From contig JBCNJP010000007.1 of NCBI GenBank assembly GCA_039602395.1, positions 122,484,957-122,548,956 of the forward strand: 64,000 nucleotides of DNA. Reading direction: 5' to 3'. Positions within the stretch are counted from its first letter, which is position 1; the number at the start of each line of letters is the position of its first letter. Under the pieces are notes generated by a model. It saw nothing but the letters and a program-made list of their open reading frames with translations. It searched no databases and was not told the DNA's origin. Positions 46,309 to 56,790 of the stretch are shown here, piece after piece. A program made the translations under genes and the position numbers. The stretch comes from Deinandra increscens subsp. villosa. Lineage: Eukaryota > Streptophyta > Magnoliopsida > Asterales > Asteraceae.

Positions 46309-46675
46309 ATGGGGCACTCAAACGTCTGGAACTCTCATCCCAAGACCTATGGCCCTGGTTCACGCACCTGGTAATTAATCTCTATCAACTTCTCAATCCT
46401 TTTCTCCGTTCTTCCTTCAATTCGAATATTCAGGTCAACCCTAACATCAAAACGGTTTGTTGTTTGTTTTGCAGCCGTGTGTGTGGCAATTCACATGGGT
46501 TGATCAGGAAGTATGGTCTTATGTGCTGCAGGCAGTGCTTCCACAGCAACGCGAAGGAGATTGGTTTCATCAAGGTATTTTGGGTGTTTCAAATAAAAGA
46601 ACAAAATCTAGTGTACTTAATGAATTTGGAAATGGGTTTTGACTTTTGACGCTCTGATTTTTGCAGTATCGTTAA
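46309..46675 (+). CDS. RPS29: 40S ribosomal protein S29 (uS14)
   Basis: Three exons, 46309-46370, 46475-46574 and 46667-46675, join to 56 residues, the normal length of eukaryotic S29. The sequence MGHSNVWNSHPKTYGPGSR leads into the zinc-binding CRVCGNSHGLIRKYGLMCCRQCF, then HSNAKEIGFIKYR. The C-x2-C..C-x2-C ligands are present. It binds in the head of the small subunit near the mRNA exit and decoding region. Borders are ACCTG/GTAATT..TTGCAG/CCGTG and ATCAAG/GTATTT..TTGCAG/TATCG. The last coding exon holds only two residues and the stop. Automated ORF callers will miss it because each exon is short. Confidence 0.96.
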
Positions 46676-46879
46676 GGAGCTGTGAAGATGATGATGGTGA
46701 TGAGAAGATGATGATGATGATTTGAGATGGGTTTTGCTTTGTTTCTACTTGCCAGTATTTCTATGACTTCTTTTTCTATCTTTTGTTTTTGTATTGAATC
46801 GTTTTTGGTGGAAATTTAGACTCTTTTTCATGAAATTATGGATTGATATAAATCAAAATCGGTATTTATATTGGTTGGT

Positions 46880-49700
46880 TAAGATGTAAGAACATATAAC
46901 AAAGTAGTCAAAACCTATTAACCTAATATAAATCTCTGGCTGTTTTGTAAACCAACTGTTTGATAAAATGCCACAGCGAAAGGTATTGTTTTCAATGCAG
47001 ATGACAATAGTCAGGTACTGTATTGAGCTGTTTAGACGCTGCTTGAATTTTTCTGTTGTTTCAAAGTTTTATTAGGATTTTTCCTTCCTGAACATTAAGT
47101 TTTCTGTGATTTTGAGTTGATTTTGGTTTGAAAGACATGAGTTTAAAAGAGAAATAATCAGATTCATGAAACATTTTGATGGTTTGTCCAGTTTAATCTT
47201 AAGTTTGGTCTGTTGATATTATTGTATTCTACTGTTCTTTAAGTTAGTTTACAAGACAATAAACATATGTCTAACTAAGTAACCCAAGGTGGGAGAAACG
47301 CCAGTGATGACCGGCAAAGTGACCACAACCATCGTGATAAAGCACTTGTTGCTTCTTCTGGCGCCCGGTCCTGTTAACTGGAGCAAGAGATTTCTCTACT
47401 GCTTCTCCCGCTAACCATGATCGTTGTGCTGCTTTGTCGGAGGGCTGTAAAAGATTTGGAGCGTCTGTGAGCTACTTGAGATGGTCTTTTTAAAAGCTTA
47501 AACCAAGCCAAGCATAAAAGAGCTTAGCCTAAATAGAAGCTTGTTGTAGCAAGCCTAAGTTTGAGCTACTATATCAATCTTAGCTATTCTAAATTGTCTA
47601 AATGACAATATTATTTATAGTAAAACTCAATTTTGTCTTTAGGTTTGGCTTATGTAACCACTTGAGTCCAAACTTAAAAAAATGTGCTTTGGTGTTTTTG
47701 TGTCTAAGGTTGCATTTTTATTTCAATTTTGTTGTGTATATTTTTTAAAAGCTGTTAGCTTTTTTTTAGTTAAGTTTGTTTGCAAGACCAAAATAGCCCT
47801 ATTATTAATAAAATACCCTGAACCACCATTGTCTTCATCACTGAAAATTACGGGACCTCCTTTGGCCACTTTGAGATCTTATTTTGTTGTTTAAGAAGAT
47901 GGATAAGACTTGGGGTGATCGTCTTGAATTAACTAATTTTGGTGGTATTCTTTGAGCTCATCCATGTGACTTGTGACCCGGTAACCATCTTGGGTTTCTT
48001 AACCTTCTATTTTATCGATCCCAGCTTAGTTCAGTTGAAGATTTTGGTGGGTTTTGTGCTCCATTGCACCAAAAAAATCCTGGTTGGTTTGGACGTCAGT
48101 TTTTGGTGGTCAACTGAGGTCAGCATTTGGCTTCCAAGTGCAGTTAAGTGGTGGTTAAATCTGGTGGTGAACTTGGGTGGTCGACTATCAAAAAATGATG
48201 ATGGTGGTGTTCTTGGGTGAAGATCGAAATGAGATCCGGATAGGTGCGTGGGTGGATAGAGAATAATTATTTTTTATACTTTTAAAGGAATAGTATTTTT
48301 GTCTTTAGATTTTTTTTTTTTGAACGGCCTTTAGAGTATAATTAATAGAAAAAACTAAAGGCATTAAAAAGATCAAAATCTCAATGAAAAGGCAACTTTA
48401 GACATCAAAATTGTTTTTTTTTTAACATCTCAAGGATGAAAATTGAAGTTCGTTTATTTGGCCATTTTGATCATGTGTATTGACAATGTGGTGAGGCGTG
48501 ATAGCCTCGAAAACGCATGGAACAGTTTTCACGAAACTAATTTTATATACGTAAAGAAATTGATTTAAAAATATATATGTTAGTTAAAAACAAATATAAA
48601 AATTAAGTAGATTTTGTACATGTGACTATTCGGAGACTTCAATTTCACATGTTTCATCAAACAACTACCGGTAACTACCGGGAATCCTTTCTCAAGGTTG
48701 GCCAAAAGTATCATGTTCTCAGGATTTTGGACATTAGGGACCTGCCCCCAGTATTGTTTCCGTAATCGCCTCATGGATATCATAAAAAGGATTTCACACG
48801 CAAGCAAAAGACAAACAAAGCAAACGACTCAACAACAGACATAAACAAGAATCATAATTTTTGAGGCCAAGCATATCATCAAGCCTAAATCACGAGTTGG
48901 TGCGCGAGAGTTGCTGAGCCAAAATCACGAGACGATGTGCGACATCGCTTGAGCTTCATCCAATTCTTTTTTCTGTTGCAATTAACTTCTTAGCAACTTT
49001 ATGAGTTCTTTGCATGTCATGTAGTTGAGAGATGCCTTCTATCCTGTATCTCGAACAATCACTTTAAAAACAAATAAGTTGATGGAAGTCCTCCTGACTG
49101 CTTAGTTGGGTAAAAGTTGATGGAGCCCATGCAACCCATCGTACTGTGCCGGTGGCAGGTAGGGTGATTGTGCGACCTAAGGGGCCGATGATAATCAATG
49201 AACCAGTGTCTCGCGTGATGTGTTGAGTAGATACATTTGAGTGACGTGTGAGCTATGATGGCGTATAACATGACAATATCATGTCACCAACGTTTTTTGA
49301 TTTTTATGTATTCGTATCATATGTTACTATCCGTGAGTTATGAATTAATAAATATTTATTTATAATCTTCACCTTGATGAAACTTTTTTTTAGTTATAAA
49401 TCTTCGTGATGACCCATCACTCCTTGTTTCGTGAAAGGCATTTCCAAGTAATCATATTTATAGATCAACAGTTTATAGTTTAGAGCGACAAATTTTAATT
49501 GAGGGGCTGAAATAAAAATGATCAATAGTAGAAAGGCTTAAAATAAATATTGTTACCATTAGCATGCCATTGCCAATAAAGAGCAAATGACAGATGGGCC
49601 GCAGGCTCAAGCAGAGAAATAGAAGATCACGAAACCAGTTGGATTTTACCCATTTGTCCTTAGTCTTGGCATTTTTTATTTCTTACATTTATCTATGAAA
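46880..49700. other. Intergenic, no supported gene
   Basis: Only short ORFs occur, none with a recognisable domain. Near 48309-48326 a T-run followed by GAACGGCC looks like the complement of the GGCCGTTCAAAAA SINE/LINE tail, but no body follows that I can recognise. A minus-strand frame at 48580-48807 shows RRLRKQYWGQVPNVQNPEN, which I cannot assign. Confidence 0.45.
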
Positions 49701-49709
49701 TCATAAGTA

Positions 49710-49993
49710 GTGACGGATCCAGGAAAGAATATCAGGGGTAGCGGGGACTAACGGGGTTCGGGGGCAGCTGGCTCCGAATTTTTTTTAGGTAGTTAACGGG
49801 CTTTTAATCATATTTTTAAGAGGCTTTTGATCATATTTTTAAGTAAAAGCCATAAAATTTCTTCCAGGGGTCGCGAAAAATTCGTTTCAAGGGTCGCGAA
49901 AAACCAAAAACCTATAAAAAAAAAATTTACACGTCGGGGTAAAAGTTCAGGGGTAGCGGGCGCTACCCCTGGGCCCTTAGTGGGTCCGCCCCT
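49710..49993. mobile_element. hAT-like MITE, 284 bp
   Basis: The ends GTGACGGATCCAGG and (complement) AGGGGCGGACCCACT are flanked by ATAAGTA on both sides (49703-49709 and 49994-50000). Subterminal AGGGGTAGCGGG motifs are inverted. The ends resemble those of the 55.4-kb element. The shared duplication is 7 bp rather than 8, so ends may be off by one. Confidence 0.65.
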
Positions 49994-50334
49994 ATAAGTA
50001 TATAAATATATAAAAGTCATTAACGCATAATTATATATTTAAGTAAATAATGAGATAGCTACACATGTGGTTTATTATTAATATTAATTATTTGCTTACT
50101 TTGTTAAATATGATCCCAAGATATATCTAGTAAAAAATATGAGGGTTAATTTAGTAATTTAAATAATATGTGTATGTCCAATTGTTGCTGTTTAAAAAGA
50201 AAGAATTTGTTTTGTGTGGTTCTAAATATTCCATGAAGACAAGAAGGAGCGTTTAGGGTACCATTTGTGAAGATAAAGAAACGTGAATCATGTTTTTTTT
50301 GTTTTTGGTGTTTCAGTTCTGTTCTTGTGTTTAA

Positions 50335-52383
50335 TATGGTAGAGGAGGGGAAAATTTCAACTGAAAAGTATAATGGTACAAATTTCAGTTGGTGGAAGAT
50401 GCAGAGTGAGGCTGCATTGTGTAAAAAACTTGATATTGTGTTAACGGGGAAGAGACCGAAAAAGATGGAACCAACCGAGTGGGAATTAAAAGACAATAAA
50501 GCCAGGGCAGTTATCATGTTGTCATTGACCAGAAGTGTGGCATTTAACATCATGAAGGAGACAACCGATAGTGGTATGATGTTAGCCCTTTCTAACATGT
50601 ACGAGAAGCCATTGACAACAAACAAGGTCTTCTTGATTTGTGAGTTGGTTAACACAAGGAAGAAAGAGGGCGGGTCAGTTACAGAGCATACTAATTTGTT
50701 GAATTCGATCTTAGTCAGACTTGTGTCCGTGGGCATTAAGTTCAATGACGAAGTTCAAGCTTTGCTACTATCATCGTCATTGCCTGACAGTTGGTTTGGA
50801 ATGGTTACAACGGTTACCAGTTCTTCATAACTGATAAATTCACTTTTGAGAAGATTCGTGATCTCATTCTGGGCAGGGATGTCAGAAGAAAGAATTATGG
50901 GGAACCATCCAATGTGTTGCTTAATGTTGACAGAGGTTGGAAACATAACAGAGGTAGTGGGAGCAGGAACAGACAGAGGAGTCAGTCAAAGACTCGGGAT
51001 TACTATGGAGTAACATGTTGGAACTGCATGTAGGTGGGGCATTTTAGGAATCAATGTCCGGATGTAAAGAAAAAAGCAAACTATGCAGGAGACTACACTG
51101 ATGAAGATGGTGATGTCTTGGTTTGTAGTGTAGAGAGCATGGTGGATTCCTAGGTTATGGATTATGGTGCTTCATTCCTTGCTACCCAGAGTGATGAAGC
51201 ATTGCAGAATCTAATAGAGAGTGATTTTGGAAAGGTAAGGCTAGCGAACAATGAGGTTCTTGAAGTGATGGCATGGGTGACATAGGTCTAAAAACTTCAG
51301 CCTGTTCATGGACTTTGAAGGATGTTCGAGTTATTCCAAGTTTGAAGAAACCGTTGATTTCTGTTGGGCAGTTGGACGAACAGGACATGAAGTTAAGTTC
51401 ATAAACGAGTAATGGAAAGTTGTTAAGGGGAATCTAGTTATTGCTTGAGGAAAGAATGAGGTTCGTTGTATATGGTTATCTTACCGTGTGAGGGAGTGAT
51501 CGTACCAGATCAGAAGAAAACAAAATCCGGTTCACAGAGTCTCGTGGGCAGAATAAGGTTTGTTTTGCAGATGACAAACCCAGAGCCACAAGTCAGATTC
51601 AGGTTGAACGTGCTAAGAAAGGTTCAGGGAAACCTATCAGGGGTTTCGTGGCAGTGTGAGCACTGGCAGTCAGCCAGTCAAAGCTTCAGCCAGAGTTGCC
51701 AGACAGTGGGTTACGTGAACCAGTACTCCAGTTGTAAAAGTCTCTCCAGAGGATTATATGCTTTATTCGGAGAGTGTTTATTCTCATGGTGTTCCTGGAT
51801 CCAACAATGCATGCCAGTGGGAGTCGCTAGAGACGGAGAATGAGTCAGGGGCATATTCCACCATGACTGATGTGTTGGAGGCTACTTGGAGCTCATTGGA
51901 GGTTCAACGGGCCTTTCAGTTGAGTGTGAGAAGGGCGATGCAACCAGGATAATTGATAAGGATTACTAGACGTACAAGTATTCACAGTGGACATAAGTTG
52001 AAGATGATCAAGCCTCCAAGTGGGAGATTGTTGGGTTTATGGAGGCTCGATTGGTAATGGGCCTAATCCAATTTAGAAGACATTTATTGGCAGATTAATT
52101 AAATCGTAGACATGGTTCGTTTTTTATTTAATTATAGCCTTGTTAGTAGTTTTCTTATGGATTAAGTTGTTAACCCTAATTGTATCTCTATTTATAGTTG
52201 CTAGTACTTGTAATCATGTATCACGAGAGATGTGAGGCATAAAACAATAAAAGAATCTTAGTTGCAGCTCGTGGACGTAGGTCACATCGACCGAACCACA
52301 TACGTAAATCCTTGTGTATTCTCGTGTTCGTTATTATTATTTTTTTTTTGCAGTGTGTTCGTTGGTTAAGTATCGCTTCCACA
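50335..52383 (+). pseudogene. Degenerate Ty1/copia retrotransposon (gag, partial protease, 3' LTR)
   Basis: Gag starts at the ATG at 50335 (MVEEGKISTEKYNGTNFSWW) with the UBN2-type landmarks KAVI-like RAVIMLSL, NSILVRLVSVGIKF and LLLSSSLPDSW; it stops and shifts after TSSS. The zinc knuckle near 51017-51060 reads CWNCM*VGHFRNQC, a CCHC motif broken by a stop. Protease follows as VMDYGASF (normally DSGAS), then GAG-pre-integrase LKDVRVIPSLKKPLISVGQL. Integrase core, RT and RNase H are missing. AAGTGGGAGA (polypurine tract) at about 52018 precedes a putative 3' LTR, TGTTGGGTTT, at 52029 to about 52383. No 5' LTR or primer-binding site was found. Confidence 0.88.
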
Positions 52384-52399
52384 TGCGTATACCCTTTAA

Positions 52400-53680
52400 A
52401 CTTAGGATATTGGAAATTGATTACGCCAAAGTATTTGTATATCAAAGCATTCAACTACCTTTTCAATTTCAAATTTGAGGATGACATCACATTTGATACA
52501 ATAGATAAAATATAAACATGTATTTGAAAAGACTTATAACGAGATACATGAAAACTTCATATTTTCTCTGTCATTATAATATAACGCAACAATTATCATT
52601 AAGGTTGGTAGTTTAGTAGGAGATGTTTGTTTTTAAACACACTATTTAATTAGAAGGTTTCAAGTTCAAACATAAACAACTATAATTATTTAAGGTGTAA
52701 TTTAATAACAGGAAAAGATAAATTGCCATTTAACAAAAGTTATAATATAACATAAAGATTGGCATACTTTTCATGTTTCAAATGAAAGGTTCATTTACAC
52801 ATGACCATTAAATGTTAATCTCCTATTTGAAAGGGCACACCACCACAAGGGATATGATAAGAAGAGTTGTGAAAGTCTCACTACGTACCCTATGAACGCT
52901 ATGGGTGCAGAGCGGGAAGATTAATAAGAGGAGAAGACGTGAGAATTAAACCTATGAACGCTAAAATATTGTGAAGAGCGGGAAGATGATTGGAAAAGAG
53001 GGCATGAGGAAGTTAAGCACAACATTTCACTCTATCGGAACCGGATGCAATAAATATAAATTTGTGATGCCGATCTTCAATGTAACACCCTAGGTAAATC
53101 CTACATCAGCCGTGGATAGGAGAGATGTTTGGTTCGTAAAAATATCCCGCCTCAAATATTATCAACGTGTTTTCGGTACATTGGGTGTGAAATAAAGAAT
53201 AAGTCCACAATTAAGCATACTCAGGTGGTAACAATTCAAGGGTTTGATCCTAAGGTTATAAGCTCATCAACCTCTATCGTCGGCTACTCTTGCTTTCGTT
53301 ACAACACGGCCTCCAAAAGGAGAACCTGTCGAAGAAACGCCTGAATGATAAAGTCTCATGGATCTCAGTCTTCATTCTCGTTGCCTCGTCCGACGATTCT
53401 ATGATCATGGTTGAATCAATCTCCACAGATAACCATTTGATTTACATGACACTGATACCAAATATTAGTGTTATATGCAATCAAATGGCAAAGAGTAGGC
53501 AAATAAAAAAGCTACTCAAATTCAAAGGTTTAAAGATGACGAATTACGTGTGATCCAAAAATTATTTTTCAAAGCAGGAAACCAAACACATATAAAGATG
53601 CATAATTCCTAGAAACTAGGAAGTGATAATTTTAAAAAAATATAATTAGAAATTCCAAACTAGATAAATTTTTTCTTGAA
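52400..53680. other. Intergenic; possible primer-binding site of an old LTR element at 53445-53460 (minus)
   Basis: On the minus strand TTGGTATCAGTGTCATG follows AACACTAATA, the arrangement of an LTR end plus an initiator-Met-tRNA primer site (TGGTATCA). A short downstream frame on that strand (MIIESSDEATRMKTEIHE) has no clear gag match. No LTR pair was found. Nothing else is recognisable. Confidence 0.35.
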
Positions 53681-53688
53681 GGACAATT

Positions 53689-53990
53689 TGGCTCAACGAG
53701 GTATCTAGACTGGTTACTTTGGACCTATCCATTGTCTCGAGTTCGAATCTCATAGCGAGAAGACCCAGGAGCACCCTCTATTTGCACTATCGGACGGGAA
53801 CCGGACAAGCCCGTAAACTCTCCCTTGTGACTCGGGATCAAGCACAATGCCCAATCTTTCATTGTCTACCAATATCTTACAAAGTGATATAAGTGAGACT
53901 CCAACTTGGGTCTTTTAGACCACAAGGAATGAGTTTAGCCACTACACCAACTAAACCATTCTCGCCAAGCATGCCACTGATTCTCAAGCT
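53689..53990. repeat. tRNA-like (SINE-related) sequences on both strands
   Basis: On plus, GGTATCTAGACTGG and, 30 bp on, GAGTTCGAATCTC resemble pol III A and B boxes (about 53718-53768). On minus, TGGTTTAGTTGGTGTAGTGG (about 53966-53947) resembles an A box, with a decayed B box after it. These look like two facing SINE heads; neither has a clean tail or TSD. Confidence 0.45.
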
Positions 53991-54189
53991 AACGTTGGCT
54001 CCAAATCAGGTGACGGTTGGCACCCCCCCTGCGCACGGGAAGGCAATTCGTGTCCGCAGGTCGTGCGGACGAGAAGGCAATTTTTACCAAATTTGCACCC
54101 CCCTTGCGCGCGGATAGATACCGGAGTAAAACACAACATAAGAACTTAATAAGTCATGTAGGTTTTCATATATAAACTAACAATGTTTT

Positions 54190-54370
54190 AGTTCCCACAC
54201 CAATGTGAGACAAGCTAAATGAAAGAAAAAAAATAGACTTTTTGCTCTCAAACCAATATGGGACAAAGTAATTAATCAAATTTTTGGTGTTTTGTTCCTA
54301 CACCAATATGGGATAAGATAATGAAAGAAAAAAATAAACTTTTTTGTTCTCACACTGATTTGTTAGCGTT
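54190..54370 (+). repeat. Three diverged copies of a CACACCAATRTGGGACAA unit
   Basis: CCCACACCAATGTGAGACAA (about 54194), AACCAATATGGGACAA (54261) and CTACACCAATATGGGATAAG (54297) recur, each followed by a GAAAGAAAAAAATA..CTTTTT stretch. From 53990 to 54930 no gene is seen. A GC-rich oddity, GTGCGGACGAGAAGGCAATT, lies near 54060. Confidence 0.6.
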
Positions 54371-54929
54371 TTTTTACCATACAGACAAGTCATTTAGATG
54401 TCCAAACAAACAGCACATAATGATTCAGCACCTTATTGATTTAGCAGTTCTTTACTATACAGACAGCTTATTCATTTAGCGCCAAATGAAACAGACTGAA
54501 ACAAACGGCCCTAAAAGTCATTGGGTATAGATGACAAAATGATCAATGCATGGTTCCTTAAAATATTGCATAATCCTTTATAAAAAACTCAACTACGAAG
54601 ACAAAAAAAAGTCAAAAGTTTGTCAGGGTGTCTCATCTATAACTGTGCGAAATGGTCTTCCCATGAAAAACTAACTAAAACTATCTGGTTCGAAACTTTA
54701 TATGAAAAAAAGTTAATTATACAAACCGAAGCAGTGCAGATAGAACGTTAATAATATTCAGAATCTTATTTAAGAGACTGAGATATCACTAATGATGTTA
54801 ACGTCTAAACTTTGACAATGACAATGATAAGCAAAATAGCATGACCTCGATAACCTCTGAAACTATATAGAAAGGAAAAAAAAAACTGTCATTAACTCAT
54901 GTGTTGTAGTGGAGGCTTTTTATACTTGG

Positions 54930-55281
54930 GGTCTGTTTGATATAAGGTAATGGAATGAGCAAGAGAATGTAATGGAGTAGGGAATTAAATGGTCGAGAGG
55001 ATTGAAATGAATAATTAGCATCCATGTCCTATTTCGTTACCATGTGAGAATGAAATAAATCATTGTTTCGTAGTGTTTGATTATTAGTAAAAGTGAAGTA
55101 ATCGAATATAATTTACTAATATTTTTATTTAATATTAATATATTTGTTTAATAATGGAAGGAAATCTATTCCTTACTTAATGTCGATTCCATTCCAATAT
55201 GCTAACGAACATGTCATTTTCTATTCCAATATAATGACTAATACTATTTCACCCTCTATTCTTGAATATCAAACGCTACTT
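54930..55281. mobile_element. MITE-like inverted-repeat element, ~350 bp
   Basis: GGGGTCTGTTTGATATAAGG near 54930 pairs with the complement of the right end (GCGTTTGATATTCAAG, near 55279). TACTT occurs on both sides. The inner arms (GGAATGAG-type and ATTCCATTCC-type) also pair. The TSD length does not settle the superfamily. Confidence 0.5.
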
Positions 55282-55365
55282 TATAAATTATATCTAAGAA
55301 AATTAGGCTGTTTTAAACACATCACAAAACAAATCACATGGCTAATAAAAATAAACATGTATAAA

Positions 55366-56013
55366 CAGGGGCGGATTTACTTGTGCTCTAGTGGGGGGCA
55401 AGGCACCCACTGATATTTATCAAAATAGTGAGAAATTTGGAGTTTTTTTTGAGGCCCCTTTAATAAAAACTTAAAAGGCCCCTATAGAGAGGAACAGAGA
55501 AAAGGAAATCAAGAATTTTGATAGTTACCTTCGTGAAGAATAGAGGAGACAAAAAAAGTTTTAATGGATGCCAATTTTGATGTAGGAGAAGATGAATAGT
55601 ACATAAATTAAAATATATATAAATAAAAGGAGAGAAAATTGAGTTACCGATAGAAAGAGATCAACTTGTCATCTAGCATATTGATGATTTGACTAATTAC
55701 TACTTTAACATTAAATATTTAAGATTTTTAAAATCATTACAAACCAAACTTTAAGTTTCATTTAAATTTCCCGTTAAAAAAAAAAACATAGTTACATTAT
55801 GATTGTTTTTTTTTTTTGTTTTTTTCACATATATTTGAGTTTTGATTAAGAAAAAAATTATTAGATCTACGGTATCATCAAAGTAAATAAGTGTGAGTTG
55901 TTTTTTTCAACCCATTTTAACAAGATTTTTGTTCGCCAACCATTTTCATCCGACTTGATTTGAGTTAATCAATTTTTTGCCCCCGCTGATTTAAAAGTCT
56001 GGATCCGCCACTG
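55366..56013. mobile_element. hAT element, 648 bp, perfect 8-bp TSD
   Basis: TGTATAAA flanks it at 55358-55365 and 56014-56021. It begins CAGGGGCGGAT and ends ATCCGCCACTG, whose complement is CAGTGGCGGAT, an 11-bp TIR with one mismatch and the CAG start typical of hAT elements. The interior is AT-rich with no ORF. Confidence 0.92.
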
Positions 56014-56021
56014 TGTATAAA

Positions 56022-56790
56022 AGGAAAAAAAACATGATATGGGGACGTTTAGAAACTTTATCTACAAACATTAACAGTTAAAAAACCATGTTGTAAAGCT
56101 GATAAAAAAAATAAGGATGCCACAGTAAAAAAACCGAAATGGTTAAAAAAAACTTAACGAAAACGAAACGTTAATAAAAATAAACTGTATATTATTCATT
56201 TTAACCTATAGTGTTTTAGTTTTAGTCGAAGGTATACACATACCTTTGAAGACATAAACATAGTATAGTAGTATACTTACGAGAGAAAGGGACAGAGTGT
56301 CACAGTTTTTGTTTTGTTGCAACAATTACATTAAGTTAAACTAAAAGAAAATTAATTATGTTTAGCGTAGCTTCTCCAAGATTCACACAACCCCAAAACA
56401 CCCCTTCTCCCACCCCACTCACCCAAACAACTCTCTCTGAGTTCTATCCCCACCCCACCTCTCACTTTTTCCAAATCTCACCACTCTCCCTGACCCAAAA
56501 ACCTTCTGAATCTTGAACCCCAAAACTGTACTATTGCCGATTTACTGTTTCTTTCTCCTGGCTACACAACAACACCCAACTCGAACAAATGTGGGATTTT
56601 TCAACTTATCATCTGCAGATTTCGACTCTTTATACCCTTTCTAGATCTCTGTGTTGAAGGGGGTTTGCGTTCTTGGAACAAAATCAAAATGGGAGTTTCT
56701 TGATCTTTGTGTTTCTTGATGAATCGACAATGTGAGGTGAGTTTTGCAGGCTTCTTCATTTGGGTTCGATTTTGATTACTGTTTTTCTCG
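56022..56790 (+). promoter_or_regulatory. QWRF gene 5' flank and leader
   Basis: From about 56390 a long CT/CCC-rich stretch (CCCCTTCTCCCACCCCACTC and onward to 56500) has the look of a plant pyrimidine-rich promoter/leader. No clean TATA box. A short ORF at 56589 could act as an uORF; not demonstrated. Confidence 0.4.

Noticed and set aside
47682..48220. Two plus ORFs (70 and 93 codons)
   Set aside because: Low-complexity or unrecognised translations, no splice-consistent extension and no promoter features.
50146..50745. 199-codon minus ORF
   Set aside because: Antisense of the copia gag, which is recognisable on the plus strand.
53129..53553. Overlapping 71- and 87-codon plus ORFs
   Set aside because: No domain; the minus strand here has LTR-retrotransposon primer-site features instead.
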